Shown: positions 53,414-63,132, numbered from the stretch's first letter. The stretch is 64,000 nt of DNA from Gammaproteobacteria bacterium RIFCSPHIGHO2_12_FULL_41_20 (GCA_001801575.1 MGYC01000008.1:1-64000); one strand, 5' to 3'. Notes: a model not told the origin generated them from the letters alone. Numbers and translations are program-made.

Positions 53414-53861
53414 TATATTCTCCCTTAGGAAAAAACTGCTTAAGCCCTGGCCATTGATAATAAAAAAAGTCGGCTAAATAATACATAATTTTGCCTGTTA
53501 ATGAAGGTCTATCGACATAAGCCATAGTCTCAATATAGATTGTTTTAATCCCAAATAAGCAGCCTATTAATGAAAAAGGTACAATCAGACCTGCTCCAGT
53601 ACTCATAATAATGCTGGGTCGCTCTTTTCTAATAATTTTAAAAGCTTCCCACATATTAATAACTATTTTCCAATTTCTTTCAGCATGTGTAATAAAATAG
53701 GTATTATTTTGCATGTCGCTCGCCAATAAGGCTTTATCATTTAAAACATAAAAATGTTCATAGGTAGAATATATTGATAATAACCCCCTAATTTCACTTA
53801 AATGGCCACCACACGATGAAACAATACAAATTTTTTTTTCATGCATACTATCTTGCACCAT
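53397..53861 (-). CDS. PssD/Alg14-type glycosyltransferase membrane subunit
   Basis: The 154-residue protein has CIVSSCGGHLSEIRGLL near its start, IIMSTGAGLIVPFSLIGCLFGIKTIYIET in the middle (hydrophobic) and FFYYQWPGLKQFFPKGEYIGTL at the end. These are PssD/EpsE/Alg14 landmarks, the membrane-bound partner that anchors the catalytic PssE/Alg13 subunit. Its start overlaps the GT4 stop by 14 bases and its end overlaps the PssE start. A run of nine A on the coding strand follows a second possible start (MHEKK), near the N-terminus. Confidence 0.85.
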   Translation of the reverse strand: MVQDSMHEKKICIVSSCGGHLSEIRGLLSIYSTYEHFYVLNDKALLASDMQNNTYFITHAERNWKIVINMWEAFKIIRKERPSIIMSTGAGLIVPFSLIGCLFGIKTIYIETMAYVDRPSLTGKIMYYLADFFYYQWPGLKQFFPKGEYIGTLL

Positions 53862-54969
53862 AGTCGATAGAAATTAATTTACCCCAGGCTTGGCATATTT
53901 TTTTAGCTTCATTTTCTAATGTCCATGTTTCAATTATTTTAAGTGCGTGATTAGACATATTTGCTCGTTTATCAGAAGCTATCATTAGCTCTTCGACCGC
54001 ATTTTGCAATGCAGTAATATCTCCTGTTTTTACAATTATCCCTGTCTTTTTATGTATAATTAAATCATCAATACAGCCCACTCTATCAGAAACAATAACG
54101 GGTAGCCCGAGTGCCATCGCCTCATTCACAACCAAACCCCAAGGCTCAGTATACGATGGTAATATCATGACATCAACAGCATGATATACCTTAATCACAT
54201 CGTTACCCGAAACGCGTCCAGCATAACGTATCTGCTTATTTAGTCTAACGCTCTCCTCTATTTGCTGGCACATAGGACCATCTCCTGCTATCAATAGCTT
54301 CACATTCGGATGGCGAATTTGATTAAATACAGTAATAAGATCACTAATTCCCTTATGCTTAACCAGTCTACCAATAAATAAAAAAACAATATCGTTATCA
54401 GCAATAGAGTAACGTTCGCGTATTTTTTGACGATCTTCTGGCATAAGTGTTGCAGCGTATCGCTTTATACTAGTAACATCCACCGTCATCTGTACTGGGA
54501 CAATATATTTTGGATTAACATCGTAATACTCAATATATTTTGCCTGACGCGTCCCGCCTGGCAAAAATAAATTAACTAAACTAAATAATCTAGGATAAAT
54601 TAAACGCTTAACTACACGCTTCCAAAGCATAGTTTCATATGGCATGGGTGTATCTGATTCAATTGCAATAGGTATAGAAAACAGCTTAGAAAAAAAAATC
54701 AATAATAAAGATGTGAACTCCCCCCATCCAGCAAGATGAATCATATCGTATTTGTTATTTAATAAGAGCTGTACAATACAGTATGCTCTTCTTAATTTGC
54801 TTTTTGGAAATAACATCCATTGCCTATTAAGATCAATATTCCAATTTTGAGATAGGTTTTCTTCCAAAAATATGACGTCAATCTTACCGTTAAAAATTAA
54901 AATAAGCTCTTCCACCAACCTCACGATATAGGGCGTTGGCTCAACATAAACCATTAATATTTTTTTCAT
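53848..54969 (-). CDS. glycosyltransferase family 4 (GT-B)
   Basis: About 373 residues from MKKILMVYVEPTPYIVRL; a TTG at 54999 could add ten residues. Landmarks are VPVQMTVDVTSIKRY, IVFLFIGRLVKHKGISDLI, KLLIAGDGPMCQQI, IRYAGRVSGNDVIKVYHAVDVMILPS, and the EX7E motif in YTEPWGLVVNEAMALGLPVIVS. This is a clear GT4 retaining glycosyltransferase acting on the cytoplasmic side of the membrane. It begins a - strand run with the PssD/PssE-like pair, overlapping the next gene by 14 bases, so the three probably act in sequence. Confidence 0.9.
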   Translation of the reverse strand: MKKILMVYVEPTPYIVRLVEELILIFNGKIDVIFLEENLSQNWNIDLNRQWMLFPKSKLRRAYCIVQLLLNNKYDMIHLAGWGEFTSLLLIFFSKLFSIPIAIESDTPMPYETMLWKRVVKRLIYPRLFSLVNLFLPGGTRQAKYIEYYDVNPKYIVPVQMTVDVTSIKRYAATLMPEDRQKIRERYSIADNDIVFLFIGRLVKHKGISDLITVFNQIRHPNVKLLIAGDGPMCQQIEESVRLNKQIRYAGRVSGNDVIKVYHAVDVMILPSYTEPWGLVVNEAMALGLPVIVSDRVGCIDDLIIHKKTGIIVKTGDITALQNAVEELMIASDKRANMSNHALKIIETWTLENEAKKICQAWGKLISIDYGAR

Positions 54970-55067
54970 TAAATTTTCGTTCTCCCTATAAATAGGCAAG
55001 GCATAACATTTTATCTTTTGTTATACTTTCTTGATATTTGAATCCCGGCTCATTTAATGGATAGATT

Positions 55068-55700
55068 ATGGCATTACCAAAGTATGTACAATATGGATGT
55101 GGATTAGACGCGCCATCGGGATGGCTAAACTTTGATGCCAGCCCTACTCTTTTCTTACAAAAAATTCCCATTGTGGGTTTTATTTTTCATAAATTATCTG
55201 TAACTAAATTTCCACTCCATATTAAATATGGCAATATAATTCGAGGACTTCCCATAGAAAAAGAATCCTGTCAGGCAATATATTGTTCGCATATTTTAGA
55301 ACACTTATCTCAAGAAGATTTCAGAATCGCGATCCAAAATACTTTTTCCTATTTAGTAAAAGGAGGGATCTTCAGATTTGTAGTGCCAGACTTAGAATGC
55401 CTTGCTCAAATTTATTTAGCTTCAAGTGATCCCAACGCTTGTAGTCTCTTTATGCAGAATTGTTGCTTAGGAAAAAAAAACCGAAATAAGAATTTCTTCA
55501 TGTTTTTGCGAGAATGGCTAGGACATAGCCAACATTTGTGGATGTGGGATTTTAAGGGGCTCACAGAAGAATTAAAATCGGTCGGTTTTCAACAAATTAG
55601 CCGTGCCGAATATGGGGATTCTCAACATATAAAATTTCGGGAAGTAGAAGAGCTCAACCGATGGGAAAAAAGTGTTGGTATTGAGTGCATAAAACCATAG
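55068..55700 (+). CDS. SAM-dependent methyltransferase-like protein of glycan loci
   Basis: The 210-residue protein begins KYVQYGCGLDAPSGWLNFDASP, a reduced motif I (GCG) as seen in the methyltransferase-11 group of polysaccharide loci. It continues AIYCSHILEHLSQEDFRIAI (the SHxLEH step), GIFRFVVPDLECLA and a C-terminal GLTEELKSVGFQQISRAEYG. The fold is a class I methyltransferase, although motif I is short and SAM use should be confirmed. It is a single + strand gene between two - strand units, so its pathway partners are unclear. Confidence 0.75.
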   Translation: MALPKYVQYGCGLDAPSGWLNFDASPTLFLQKIPIVGFIFHKLSVTKFPLHIKYGNIIRGLPIEKESCQAIYCSHILEHLSQEDFRIAIQNTFSYLVKGGIFRFVVPDLECLAQIYLASSDPNACSLFMQNCCLGKKNRNKNFFMFLREWLGHSQHLWMWDFKGLTEELKSVGFQQISRAEYGDSQHIKFREVEELNRWEKSVGIECIKP

Positions 55701-55735
55701 CTTTGATCCATTTTAGATTTATATACCCGTAGCGT

Positions 55736-56833
55736 TTATGAAAAAACTTCTAAATAATCACTACCTGCTCTAGCGAGGCTATCTTGATGTCCGATATCCA
55801 GCCAATATTCCCGGATAGGAAATGTTCCAACATTAAGTCCTTTCTTCGCTAGCTGAGTTAAGAAATTTGGCATATCACAGTAAGAGTTAAAAGATAAGTA
55901 TTGTAAAGCTTCTGGTTCTAAAATATAAATGCCCGCATTAATAAAATAATCTTGAGTAGGTTTTTCTTCAATATTAATTAATCTATGATCTACTCGGTTG
56001 ATATTAACAACACCAAAGGGAATCGTATTTTGATGTTGTCGCACACATAAAGTTGCCTGTGGTTTTGACTCTTGTTCTTGGTGAAAATCAAGTATATGAC
56101 CAAAATTAATATTGGTTAATATATCCGCATTAACAACGAAAAAAGGCTTATCTGGCCTAACAGGTAACAAACTTAAACTACCCGCGGTCCCCAATGCCGT
56201 ATTTTCTTCAATATATTCAATATGAATACCCCAGCGCGCCCCCGAACCATAATAATTACGAATCATTTCTGCTTTATAATTAACAGAAAAATAAAAATTC
56301 TTAAATCCAGATTTAATGAAATTTTCAAGTAAAATTTCTGAAATAGGTTTATCAGAGATCGTTAATAATGGTTTAGGACAATCAACTGTTAATGGGTGCA
56401 ATCTTTTTCCCATTCCACCAGCCATGAATATAACCCAATTTTCTCGGGTATGTTTTGTTAAAATATGATCAAATGTTTCTAATCCAATAACACGGTTTTC
56501 ATCATCCACAACAGGTAAATGCAAAATTCCTTTCGAGTGCATTTTCATTAGCAGCTGATCTTGATTCTCTGTTAAGGAAACTGTAATGGGATTATGATTC
56601 ATAACATACTCAACAGAATTATTAAGATTACCCTGCTTGAGTAAATAACGGCGAATATCGCCGTCTGTAATAATACCCAGCAACCGTTGCCTGTCATCAA
56701 CCACTAATAATATACGTAAAGCCTCCTTATCCATATGTTCAATAGCAGATAAAATATTTGTATTCTTTGAAATTAATATATTTTTCCAATTAAGGTTAAC
56801 GTCCTTGCTCATAAGGTTAACGTCCTTGCTCAT
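55736..56833 (-). CDS. ptmE: PtmE-type sugar-1-phosphate guanylyltransferase with CBS domains
   Basis: The 365-residue protein joins two CBS repeats (LGIITDGDIRRYLL and GILHLPVVDDENRVIG, residues about 15-125) to a nucleotidyltransferase. That domain has VIFMAGGMGKRLHPLTVDCP, KPLLTISDKPI, FFVVNADILTNINF and FINAGIYILEP. This layout is PtmE, which forms GDP-glucosamine in the Campylobacter legionaminate route, and suits LegB's need. The first 21 coding bases are duplicated in tandem (MSKDVNL twice), giving two start codons. AAAGGA is close upstream of the first; the repeat itself provides AAGGA for the second. Confidence 0.85.
   Translation of the reverse strand: MSKDVNLMSKDVNLNWKNILISKNTNILSAIEHMDKEALRILLVVDDRQRLLGIITDGDIRRYLLKQGNLNNSVEYVMNHNPITVSLTENQDQLLMKMHSKGILHLPVVDDENRVIGLETFDHILTKHTRENWVIFMAGGMGKRLHPLTVDCPKPLLTISDKPISEILLENFIKSGFKNFYFSVNYKAEMIRNYYGSGARWGIHIEYIEENTALGTAGSLSLLPVRPDKPFFVVNADILTNINFGHILDFHQEQESKPQATLCVRQHQNTIPFGVVNINRVDHRLINIEEKPTQDYFINAGIYILEPEALQYLSFNSYCDMPNFLTQLAKKGLNVGTFPIREYWLDIGHQDSLARAGSDYLEVFS
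56792..56833 (-). repeat. 21-base tandem duplication containing the ptmE start codon
   Basis: The sequence ATGAGCAAGGACGTTAACCT plus T occurs twice without mismatch, at 56813-56833 and 56792-56812 (- strand). The unit is a multiple of three, so either ATG keeps the reading frame. It holds its own AAGGA ten bases before the second ATG. Confidence 0.9.
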
Positions 56834-56989
56834 GTTTCCTTTACTCTGTGGATGTATGATAACACGGATTTAAAATATAATTCACCCATTTCTATTTTGG
56901 TATGACATCTGCAAATTGCCACATTGAGTATGTTATTATGATGAATTAACACTACGAGCTCCTCTAGAGCGCTTTGTGTGTGGCTAAGC

Positions 56990-57018
56990 TTGACAAGTAC
57001 TTGCAAAAGTAATAATAA
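56990..57018 (+). promoter_or_regulatory. candidate sigma-70 promoter for the 57092-59801 genes
   Basis: TTGACA (56990-56995) and TAATAA (57013-57018) are separated by 17 bases, a good -35 and a fair -10 box. They lie about 70 bases before the oxygenase start, in a 250-base gap after the divergent ptmE. Experimental support is lacking. Confidence 0.45.
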
Positions 57019-57091
57019 ATGAATGAAAGTTAAGCTTTATGTAGAAATAATATGTTTTATATATCTGATATTTGGTTAATATGTGAAGCCA

Positions 57092-57907
57092 ATGGAATAT
57101 TTTAAAGCGGAGGAAAGTTTAGTAAAACATGGCTATGTAATATTGAATTTTTCGAATACAGAAAATTTATATAAAATTCAAAAAATAATTAACAGTGTAT
57201 TTCCTATCACACCAACGTATTTACAAAACAAGAATATAAAAGACGATGAATATTTGTTTTATGTTAAAACGGCTAAGGATAAAATAGTTGCAAGTGGATT
57301 AGTTAAAGGTATTTTATTAGAAAACATCGATTTTTTTACTAGACTTTTAGGGCCTGATATTGATTTCCAATCTAACTTACATTTAAGAGTATCAAGACCT
57401 TATATAGAACAAGATTTTATAGATTGGCATCGCGATACTTTCAATGGAAATACATTCTGGGAAATCAATATCTGGTTTCCTGTTTTTCCTTTAGAAAAAG
57501 GTGCTGGTTTGAATATCATCAAAAATTCTCATATTCTACCATCCCAAAATATTCAATATGTTAATGAAAAAAATGAATTTCGTAGTAAAATCACTAAAGG
57601 ATCTGTTGCGAGTACGTTAGGTTACCTTTATGCAATAAAAACAGATGATGTTATCTCACAATTAAACCCCGATCAAGAAGAATTATTAACTCCTCAATTA
57701 GGACAATTCATTTTGTTCTTTGGTTATCTAGCGCATCGTGCACAAAATTTTTCTTCACTCACAAGAATATCAGTAGATCTTAGACTGAAAAGTATGTTTG
57801 CACCTACAAATACAAAACACGATTATTATCAACCATTGACAAGAGGAGCTGTTGCCACTTATATTCAAAAAATAACTAAAATTAATGAGTATGTAGGTGA
57901 TTCTTGA
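57092..57907 (+). CDS. PhyH-like Fe(II)/2-oxoglutarate-type oxygenase (second copy)
   Basis: About 271 residues from MEYFKAEESLVKHGYVIL; a GTG at 57083 could add three. The HxD pair is in DFIDWHRDTFNGNTFWEINIW. FPLEKGAGLNIIKNSHILP is the post-HxD strand, and the distal His and Arg are in YLAHRAQNFSSLTRISVDL. It resembles the 7978-8730 protein in family but not closely in sequence, so two separate oxidations may occur in the glycan. It lies 55 bases before the LIC12162-like gene. The substrate is unknown. Confidence 0.72.
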   Translation: MEYFKAEESLVKHGYVILNFSNTENLYKIQKIINSVFPITPTYLQNKNIKDDEYLFYVKTAKDKIVASGLVKGILLENIDFFTRLLGPDIDFQSNLHLRVSRPYIEQDFIDWHRDTFNGNTFWEINIWFPVFPLEKGAGLNIIKNSHILPSQNIQYVNEKNEFRSKITKGSVASTLGYLYAIKTDDVISQLNPDQEELLTPQLGQFILFFGYLAHRAQNFSSLTRISVDLRLKSMFAPTNTKHDYYQPLTRGAVATYIQKITKINEYVGDS

Positions 57908-57962
57908 GAAATGTTAAAAAGCTATTCGTTGTAATATTTATAAAAAATGACTTGTACCTTTT

Positions 57963-59801
57963 ATGACACAAGAACACTCTTGTCATCCATCATTTTTAGC
58001 ATTAACAGCCTTAGAGGAATTTTGGGATAAATCTCAATTCATCTTGTTTCTAGGGCCGTGGTGTCAACCCCTCGATAAAATATCGGTAGATGAAAAAATT
58101 AATGCAACTGTCTTAGAGCATCCAGACCTCGTTGATAACAGTCTTCATCAAGCTTATCACTATACATTTCAAATATATGAAAAATTATTGCATCAAATAG
58201 CAAATTGGCTTAATCGAATACATGGGGTCCATCTTTCATTAAACTATTGGAGAATCGTTATAGGACCATTTTTACTTTTATATATTCAAGTAACATACCA
58301 CCGCTGGATGGCTTTAAAAATAGCAATTTCTTCGTATTCGAACTTGAATACCATCGGATTAGCGAAAACTTCTTATATCACACCTATTAATTCCCATGAA
58401 TTTGCATTATTTGCCGCAGAGAGTGACACATGGAATCACCAGCTGATGACTCAGATATTGGATTTAATGTCTTTTGATGTGAAATCCTATCAAGCTTATG
58501 AATGGAGTGACGAAGTTAAACAACGCCAATTATTATATGGTACTACAACATCGTACAAAAAAATAACGAGAATTAAAATAAAGTTAATTACTTTTTTAGC
58601 AAGAATGAGAAGATTAAACGTTGTGGGTATGTGTGGTGCAGGAGGAGCATTAGGTACAAAAGAAGATGTTTTAAAAGCTGTTTTACTATCTCAATTTACA
58701 ATTCTTCCTATACTGGAGTCCAGGGCTATTGAACGGGCTGCAATAGAACAAAGTACTCTAAACATGTCTATTCGAGAAAGTTTATCTAAATTAATGGTAC
58801 AGGATGAATTTTCACGTATAGTTTTAGAAACACTAAAAGTTAATCTACCTATTATCTTTGTTGAACATTATCAGGAAGAGATGCAAAAAAGCATACGGTG
58901 TTTTCCGTTTTCTCCCCGTGTGATTTTAGGAGGGTGGATCTTAAATGATAGGATGGCAATGTGGGCAGCAAAATTAGCTGAACAAGGGAGTATGCTTATT
59001 TCCATACAACACGGTGGAGTTTATGGGATGTTAAACTTCACTACCTATGAAGAACTTGAAAAAGCAAATAGTGATATTTTTATTTCTTGGGGATGGAAAG
59101 CTATAAATAGCAATGTATTACCAGCACCCTCTGTCTATATTTGTAAGCGAAAAGAAATGAAAGAACGAGCGAATTATATAAATCAAAGTAATTTCATTTT
59201 ATGGGTAACTACTGATAGAATGCGATATTCTGTGCACTTGAGTAGTGTTTCGGTATCATGTCATGAGTATCTTTCTTGGCAAGAACAGTTCTTAGCTAAT
59301 GTAAAATCAACAATTCTAGATCAAATCATAATTCGCTTGCCCCCCACATCAAAATTACACACCTTCCTACAAAAAAGATGGAGTTCTTTAAATATTCAAT
59401 CTCCTAACGGAAAAGGATCTTTTTTTGAACAATTAAATAATGCAAAAATTGTTATTGTTGATAATGCTAATACTACTTTTTTATATGCATTAGCATTCAA
59501 TATTCCAACGATTTTGTTTTGGGATAAATTGGCTTGGGAAATGCGTGAAGAGGCAAAACCATACTTTAGTGCATTACAAGAAGTTGGTATTTATCATGAT
59601 TCACCAAAATCAGCTGCAGAGATGTTGAATAAAGTTTTTGATAATCCTTCTTATTGGTGGAGTAATGCTGCCTTACAATCAGCGCGTCAAGAATTTTGTA
59701 ACAATTATGCGAAAATATCTCCAAATTGGTTACGAGATTGGGTCAATCTATTGGCCAATTTACTAAAAAAGAGAGATGCTCTTGCGCCAAAATATACTTG
59801 A
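57963..59801 (+). CDS. LIC12162-family putative surface-carbohydrate transferase
   Basis: The 612-residue protein begins PSFLALTALEEFWDKSQFIL with FLGPWCQ after it, the opening of the family I know as LIC12162 (TIGR04331), named from a Leptospira O-antigen locus. Later parts are VILGGWILNDRMAMWAAKLAEQG and MLISIQHGGVYGML. The late segment KIVIVDNANTTFLYALAFNIPTILFWD resembles the nucleotide-sugar site of GT-B transferases. Its biochemical activity is, as far as I know, not established for the family. A weak AT-only hairpin follows at 59811-59829. Confidence 0.7.
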   Translation: MTQEHSCHPSFLALTALEEFWDKSQFILFLGPWCQPLDKISVDEKINATVLEHPDLVDNSLHQAYHYTFQIYEKLLHQIANWLNRIHGVHLSLNYWRIVIGPFLLLYIQVTYHRWMALKIAISSYSNLNTIGLAKTSYITPINSHEFALFAAESDTWNHQLMTQILDLMSFDVKSYQAYEWSDEVKQRQLLYGTTTSYKKITRIKIKLITFLARMRRLNVVGMCGAGGALGTKEDVLKAVLLSQFTILPILESRAIERAAIEQSTLNMSIRESLSKLMVQDEFSRIVLETLKVNLPIIFVEHYQEEMQKSIRCFPFSPRVILGGWILNDRMAMWAAKLAEQGSMLISIQHGGVYGMLNFTTYEELEKANSDIFISWGWKAINSNVLPAPSVYICKRKEMKERANYINQSNFILWVTTDRMRYSVHLSSVSVSCHEYLSWQEQFLANVKSTILDQIIIRLPPTSKLHTFLQKRWSSLNIQSPNGKGSFFEQLNNAKIVIVDNANTTFLYALAFNIPTILFWDKLAWEMREEAKPYFSALQEVGIYHDSPKSAAEMLNKVFDNPSYWWSNAALQSARQEFCNNYAKISPNWLRDWVNLLANLLKKRDALAPKYT

Positions 59802-60022
59802 GCGGGTATTGAATTTTTTTTTAAAATTCGTAGAATGCATAAATGCTGCAAAGTGAAGGAAAAGAAGAGCGGTGTTAGTGATAACGTTGAAAAAAATATG
59901 TTTTTATCTCGATATGCCATAATTTTCGAATTAAAGGTCTATTTTGACAATCTTAATAACCATTTAAAAGAGATTACTATAACGCTATTGGGCTAAGAAA
60001 ATTTGGGAACAAGGATTTAATA

Positions 60023-60898
60023 ATGGTTAATATCAGTTCAAACAAAGGGATATTTTTTGCTAGTCTTTTTATTTTATTGTGTGGATGTGCACCATTAGTT
60101 CCTAGTAATTATCTCACTACTCTCAGTATTAAGACACCCCAAAAAGCGAATGGAAAATTTATCAATCCACAACTTATTCCATTGAATGCTGAAATGTTAA
60201 ATACCCCCATTGGCAGAGAATTATTGCTACCGGCTATGATGCCCCAGCCTTATCGTATAGGCCCTTATGATAATTTAAATATTATAGTCTGGGGTCATCC
60301 AGATATTAGTACAATTGCCACTGCACCTATTGTTAACACGAATGCAAGTTTAACTTCAATGACAACGTCGATCAATGGTTCAACAAATCCAGTAATATCT
60401 GTTGAAACAGATGGTACTATTTTCTACCCTTATGTCGGTCGTATGAAAATTGCAGGTTTAACATTGAATGAAGCGCAAGCGAGTATATCACAACGTTTAT
60501 CAAAATATATTATTAATCCACAAGTTACCATACAGGTGGCGAAATACCGTAATCGGAACATTTATGTGTTAGGAGAAGTTAACGCGCCAGGCATGCAACC
60601 TTTGACAGATAAGCCACATTCTTTAATGGAGGCTCTTGTTAATGCGGGTGATATTAATACTCGTTCTGCTGATCCGACCCACATATATTTAGTGCGAGGC
60701 TCTTATCAAAGGCCAGTTATATTTTGGTTGAATGCAACTACGCCGCAATCATTGTTAATTGCACAACGCTTTCCTTTGCAAGAAAATGACATTGTATATG
60801 TTTCAGCAGCTATATTGAATCCATGGAATAATTTTGTGAATCAAGTATTACCCAATTTCACAACTTACTTTACTATCAAGGGACTTGCCAATTCATGA
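60023..60898 (+). CDS. wza: Wza-type polysaccharide export lipoprotein
   Basis: The 291-residue protein has a signal peptide with lipobox LLCGC (Cys21), so it should be lipidated. A Poly_export region follows (YRIGPYDNLNIIVWGHPDIS), with VETDGTIFYPYVGRMKIAGLTLNEAQ. A SLBB-like part has YVLGEVNAPGMQPL and VNAGDINTRSADP. It forms the outer-membrane channel for capsule or exopolysaccharide. At 291 residues it is shorter than E. coli Wza (about 380), so it probably lacks some SLBB/helix repeats. It overlaps wzc by 4 bases (ATGA). AACAAGGA precedes the ATG. Confidence 0.88.
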   Translation: MVNISSNKGIFFASLFILLCGCAPLVPSNYLTTLSIKTPQKANGKFINPQLIPLNAEMLNTPIGRELLLPAMMPQPYRIGPYDNLNIIVWGHPDISTIATAPIVNTNASLTSMTTSINGSTNPVISVETDGTIFYPYVGRMKIAGLTLNEAQASISQRLSKYIINPQVTIQVAKYRNRNIYVLGEVNAPGMQPLTDKPHSLMEALVNAGDINTRSADPTHIYLVRGSYQRPVIFWLNATTPQSLLIAQRFPLQENDIVYVSAAILNPWNNFVNQVLPNFTTYFTIKGLANS

Positions 60899-63132
60899 AC
60901 AAATATGAGCAACCTACAGAATCGAGATATGCCTTTCTCCCGGACAATGGTATTGATATTCGTCGTATAATAGAACAATTATATCAGTATCGATGGTTCA
61001 TGTTAGGAACTACTGTCATTACTTTTTTTATTGCTCTTTGTTATACTTTTACTATTACACCTCACTATCAAACGACAGCTGCTTTACAAATAAAAACTCA
61101 AAATATGGGGGGCGGTAGCTTATTCAAAAGTCTTAGAATGAGCTCTGCTAATTCTTCTGTGGACACATTAGTCGCTTTACTTAAAACTCGTTATATTTTA
61201 GAACCGGTTATTATTGAAAAAAAACTAAATGTTTCTATATCACCTGCTTATTTTTCATTTTTTGGCGCTTGGATGGCAAGACATTATAATGGCAAAGGTC
61301 TCGCTAAACCATTTATGGGTCTTAATGCTTATGCTTGGGGTGGCGAGGAATTCGAAATTAAAGAATTAAAGGTGCCTGTTAATGTAGATCGTTCCTTTCA
61401 ATTAATTGCAGGTCCAGGCAATACCTATCAGTTTTATTCAGATACTGGTAAATTATTATTCTCAGGTAAGGTAGGAGAGTTAGCTACCGATAAAAGTGGT
61501 ACTATTCAATTACAACTTTCTACATTTAAAGCACGACCGGGTACAAAATTTACAGTTACCTATCAATCACCGGTTAATTTAATCAACCCATTGGCTGGCA
61601 GAATACAAGTTTCACCTATCTTTGGCACAGACCCAACGCAAAGTACTGGTATAATACAATTACAATTAATGGGTTCTAATCCTAATGAAATTGTCACTAC
61701 TTTAAATAGTATTATTCAGTATATTGTTGTAAAAAATATACAACAAAAAACCGATGAAATGCAAAATACATTGAATTTTTTAAAACAACGTCTTCCTGAA
61801 TTAAAGTTAAACTTGGAAAAAGTCGAAAATACATTAAATCAATATCATATGCGTACAGATACGCTCAGCATGTCTATGGTTAGTCAATCTTTAATTCGTC
61901 AATTATTTACTGTACAAGCTGAATTAGCTAAATTAGCTACTCAAAAAGAAGAGTTATTACAAGTTTATACGCCTCAACATCCTCTGATTATTATTGCTAA
62001 TGGAAAAGAACAAGGACTGCAACAAAAGCTTGCTTCTATTAAAGCAGAAATTAGGAAATTTCCTGCCCTTAACCAACAAGAGGTAACTTTATTACGTGAG
62101 GCTAAAATAAGAACTTCAACTTATATTAATTTATTAAATAATCAACAACAGTTAGAGATTGCCAATGCAAGTGTAACAACAGATGTGTTACCTTTATCAG
62201 ATGCCATACCACCTGCCAGAATGCCGTCACATAAAATTTCTATCCTTTTCTCTGGCATATTAATGGGTTTATTTCTATCTTCTTTTGTTGTATTAATTAA
62301 AGCTCTGTTATTCAAAACGATAGAATCTTCAGAAGAACTTGAAGAGGCGTTAAACATACCTGTACGATGTATCCTACCTTATAGTCGCCAACAAAAGAAA
62401 ATAGAAAAAGTATATGAGAGAAAAGTGAAAGGTTCAGTTCCGGCTTCTTCTTTGCCCTTAGTATTAGTGAAACAAGCTCCTGAAGATGTTTTGGCGGAAA
62501 GTTTAAGAGGATTGCGTGTCAGTTTACAGCTTTTATCTCCTATGGTTGTTAAGCCTATTATTGCCATGATGGGGAGTACGAGCAATATAGGAAAAAGTTT
62601 TATATCTTTAAATTTAGCTCAAATTTTTGCAGAATCTGGTAAACGTACATTGTTAATTGATGCTGATATTCGTAGAGGAAGGTTGCACAAGTCATTGCTT
62701 CAACCGAAGAGCAATGGTTTATCTGAATATATGGAATCCTCATGTCAGTATGAAGATATTTTTCGTTCTCTTAATAATAAATTATTTTTTATTTCCTGTG
62801 GTTCCTATACTCGGCAGCCTACTGAATTATTTCAAAATTCGCGTTTTCCGGATCTATTAGAAAAAGCTGCCAACGATTTTGATCAAATTATAGTAGATAA
62901 TCCACCACTTCTTCCGGTGACAGATTCTCTTTTGATTACTCGGCATTGCAATATAAAACTTTTCGTCGTGAGTGCTAAAGAAGATAAATTAGTAGATGTG
63001 AGACAATCTATTAAAAAGGCTCAAGCTCATAATATTGATATAAATGGTATTGTATTTAACTACAGACGTTCTGATGCAACTTATGGAGGAGCTTACTATT
63101 ATCGATATGCTTATACTACAACAACCACCTAG
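60895..63132 (+). CDS. wzc: Wzc-type polysaccharide co-polymerase and tyrosine autokinase
   Basis: The 745-residue protein has an N-terminal Wzz domain with a membrane helix (WFMLGTTVITFFIALCYTF), a long periplasmic coiled region around residues 280-430, and a second helix (ISILFSGILMGLFLSSFVVL). The cytoplasmic BY-kinase has Walker A GSTSNIGKS near residue 560, A' TLLIDADIRRGRL and Walker B IIVDNPPLLP. The tail YNYRRSDATYGGAYYYRYAY gives a cluster of tyrosines for autophosphorylation. It regulates chain length and export with Wza. Genes wza and wzc overlap by 4 bases, so they are co-translated. Confidence 0.93.
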   Translation: MNKYEQPTESRYAFLPDNGIDIRRIIEQLYQYRWFMLGTTVITFFIALCYTFTITPHYQTTAALQIKTQNMGGGSLFKSLRMSSANSSVDTLVALLKTRYILEPVIIEKKLNVSISPAYFSFFGAWMARHYNGKGLAKPFMGLNAYAWGGEEFEIKELKVPVNVDRSFQLIAGPGNTYQFYSDTGKLLFSGKVGELATDKSGTIQLQLSTFKARPGTKFTVTYQSPVNLINPLAGRIQVSPIFGTDPTQSTGIIQLQLMGSNPNEIVTTLNSIIQYIVVKNIQQKTDEMQNTLNFLKQRLPELKLNLEKVENTLNQYHMRTDTLSMSMVSQSLIRQLFTVQAELAKLATQKEELLQVYTPQHPLIIIANGKEQGLQQKLASIKAEIRKFPALNQQEVTLLREAKIRTSTYINLLNNQQQLEIANASVTTDVLPLSDAIPPARMPSHKISILFSGILMGLFLSSFVVLIKALLFKTIESSEELEEALNIPVRCILPYSRQQKKIEKVYERKVKGSVPASSLPLVLVKQAPEDVLAESLRGLRVSLQLLSPMVVKPIIAMMGSTSNIGKSFISLNLAQIFAESGKRTLLIDADIRRGRLHKSLLQPKSNGLSEYMESSCQYEDIFRSLNNKLFFISCGSYTRQPTELFQNSRFPDLLEKAANDFDQIIVDNPPLLPVTDSLLITRHCNIKLFVVSAKEDKLVDVRQSIKKAQAHNIDINGIVFNYRRSDATYGGAYYYRYAYTTTTT

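Noticed and set aside
59811-59829. Terminator after the LIC12162-like gene
   Set aside because: GAATTTT and AAAATTC can pair around a T-loop, but the stem is almost all A-T and no T-run follows, so it is too weak to list as a terminator.
59802-60022. JUMPstart/ops element upstream of the export genes
   Set aside because: I looked for the ops core GGCGGTAG before wza and at other operon starts and did not see it.
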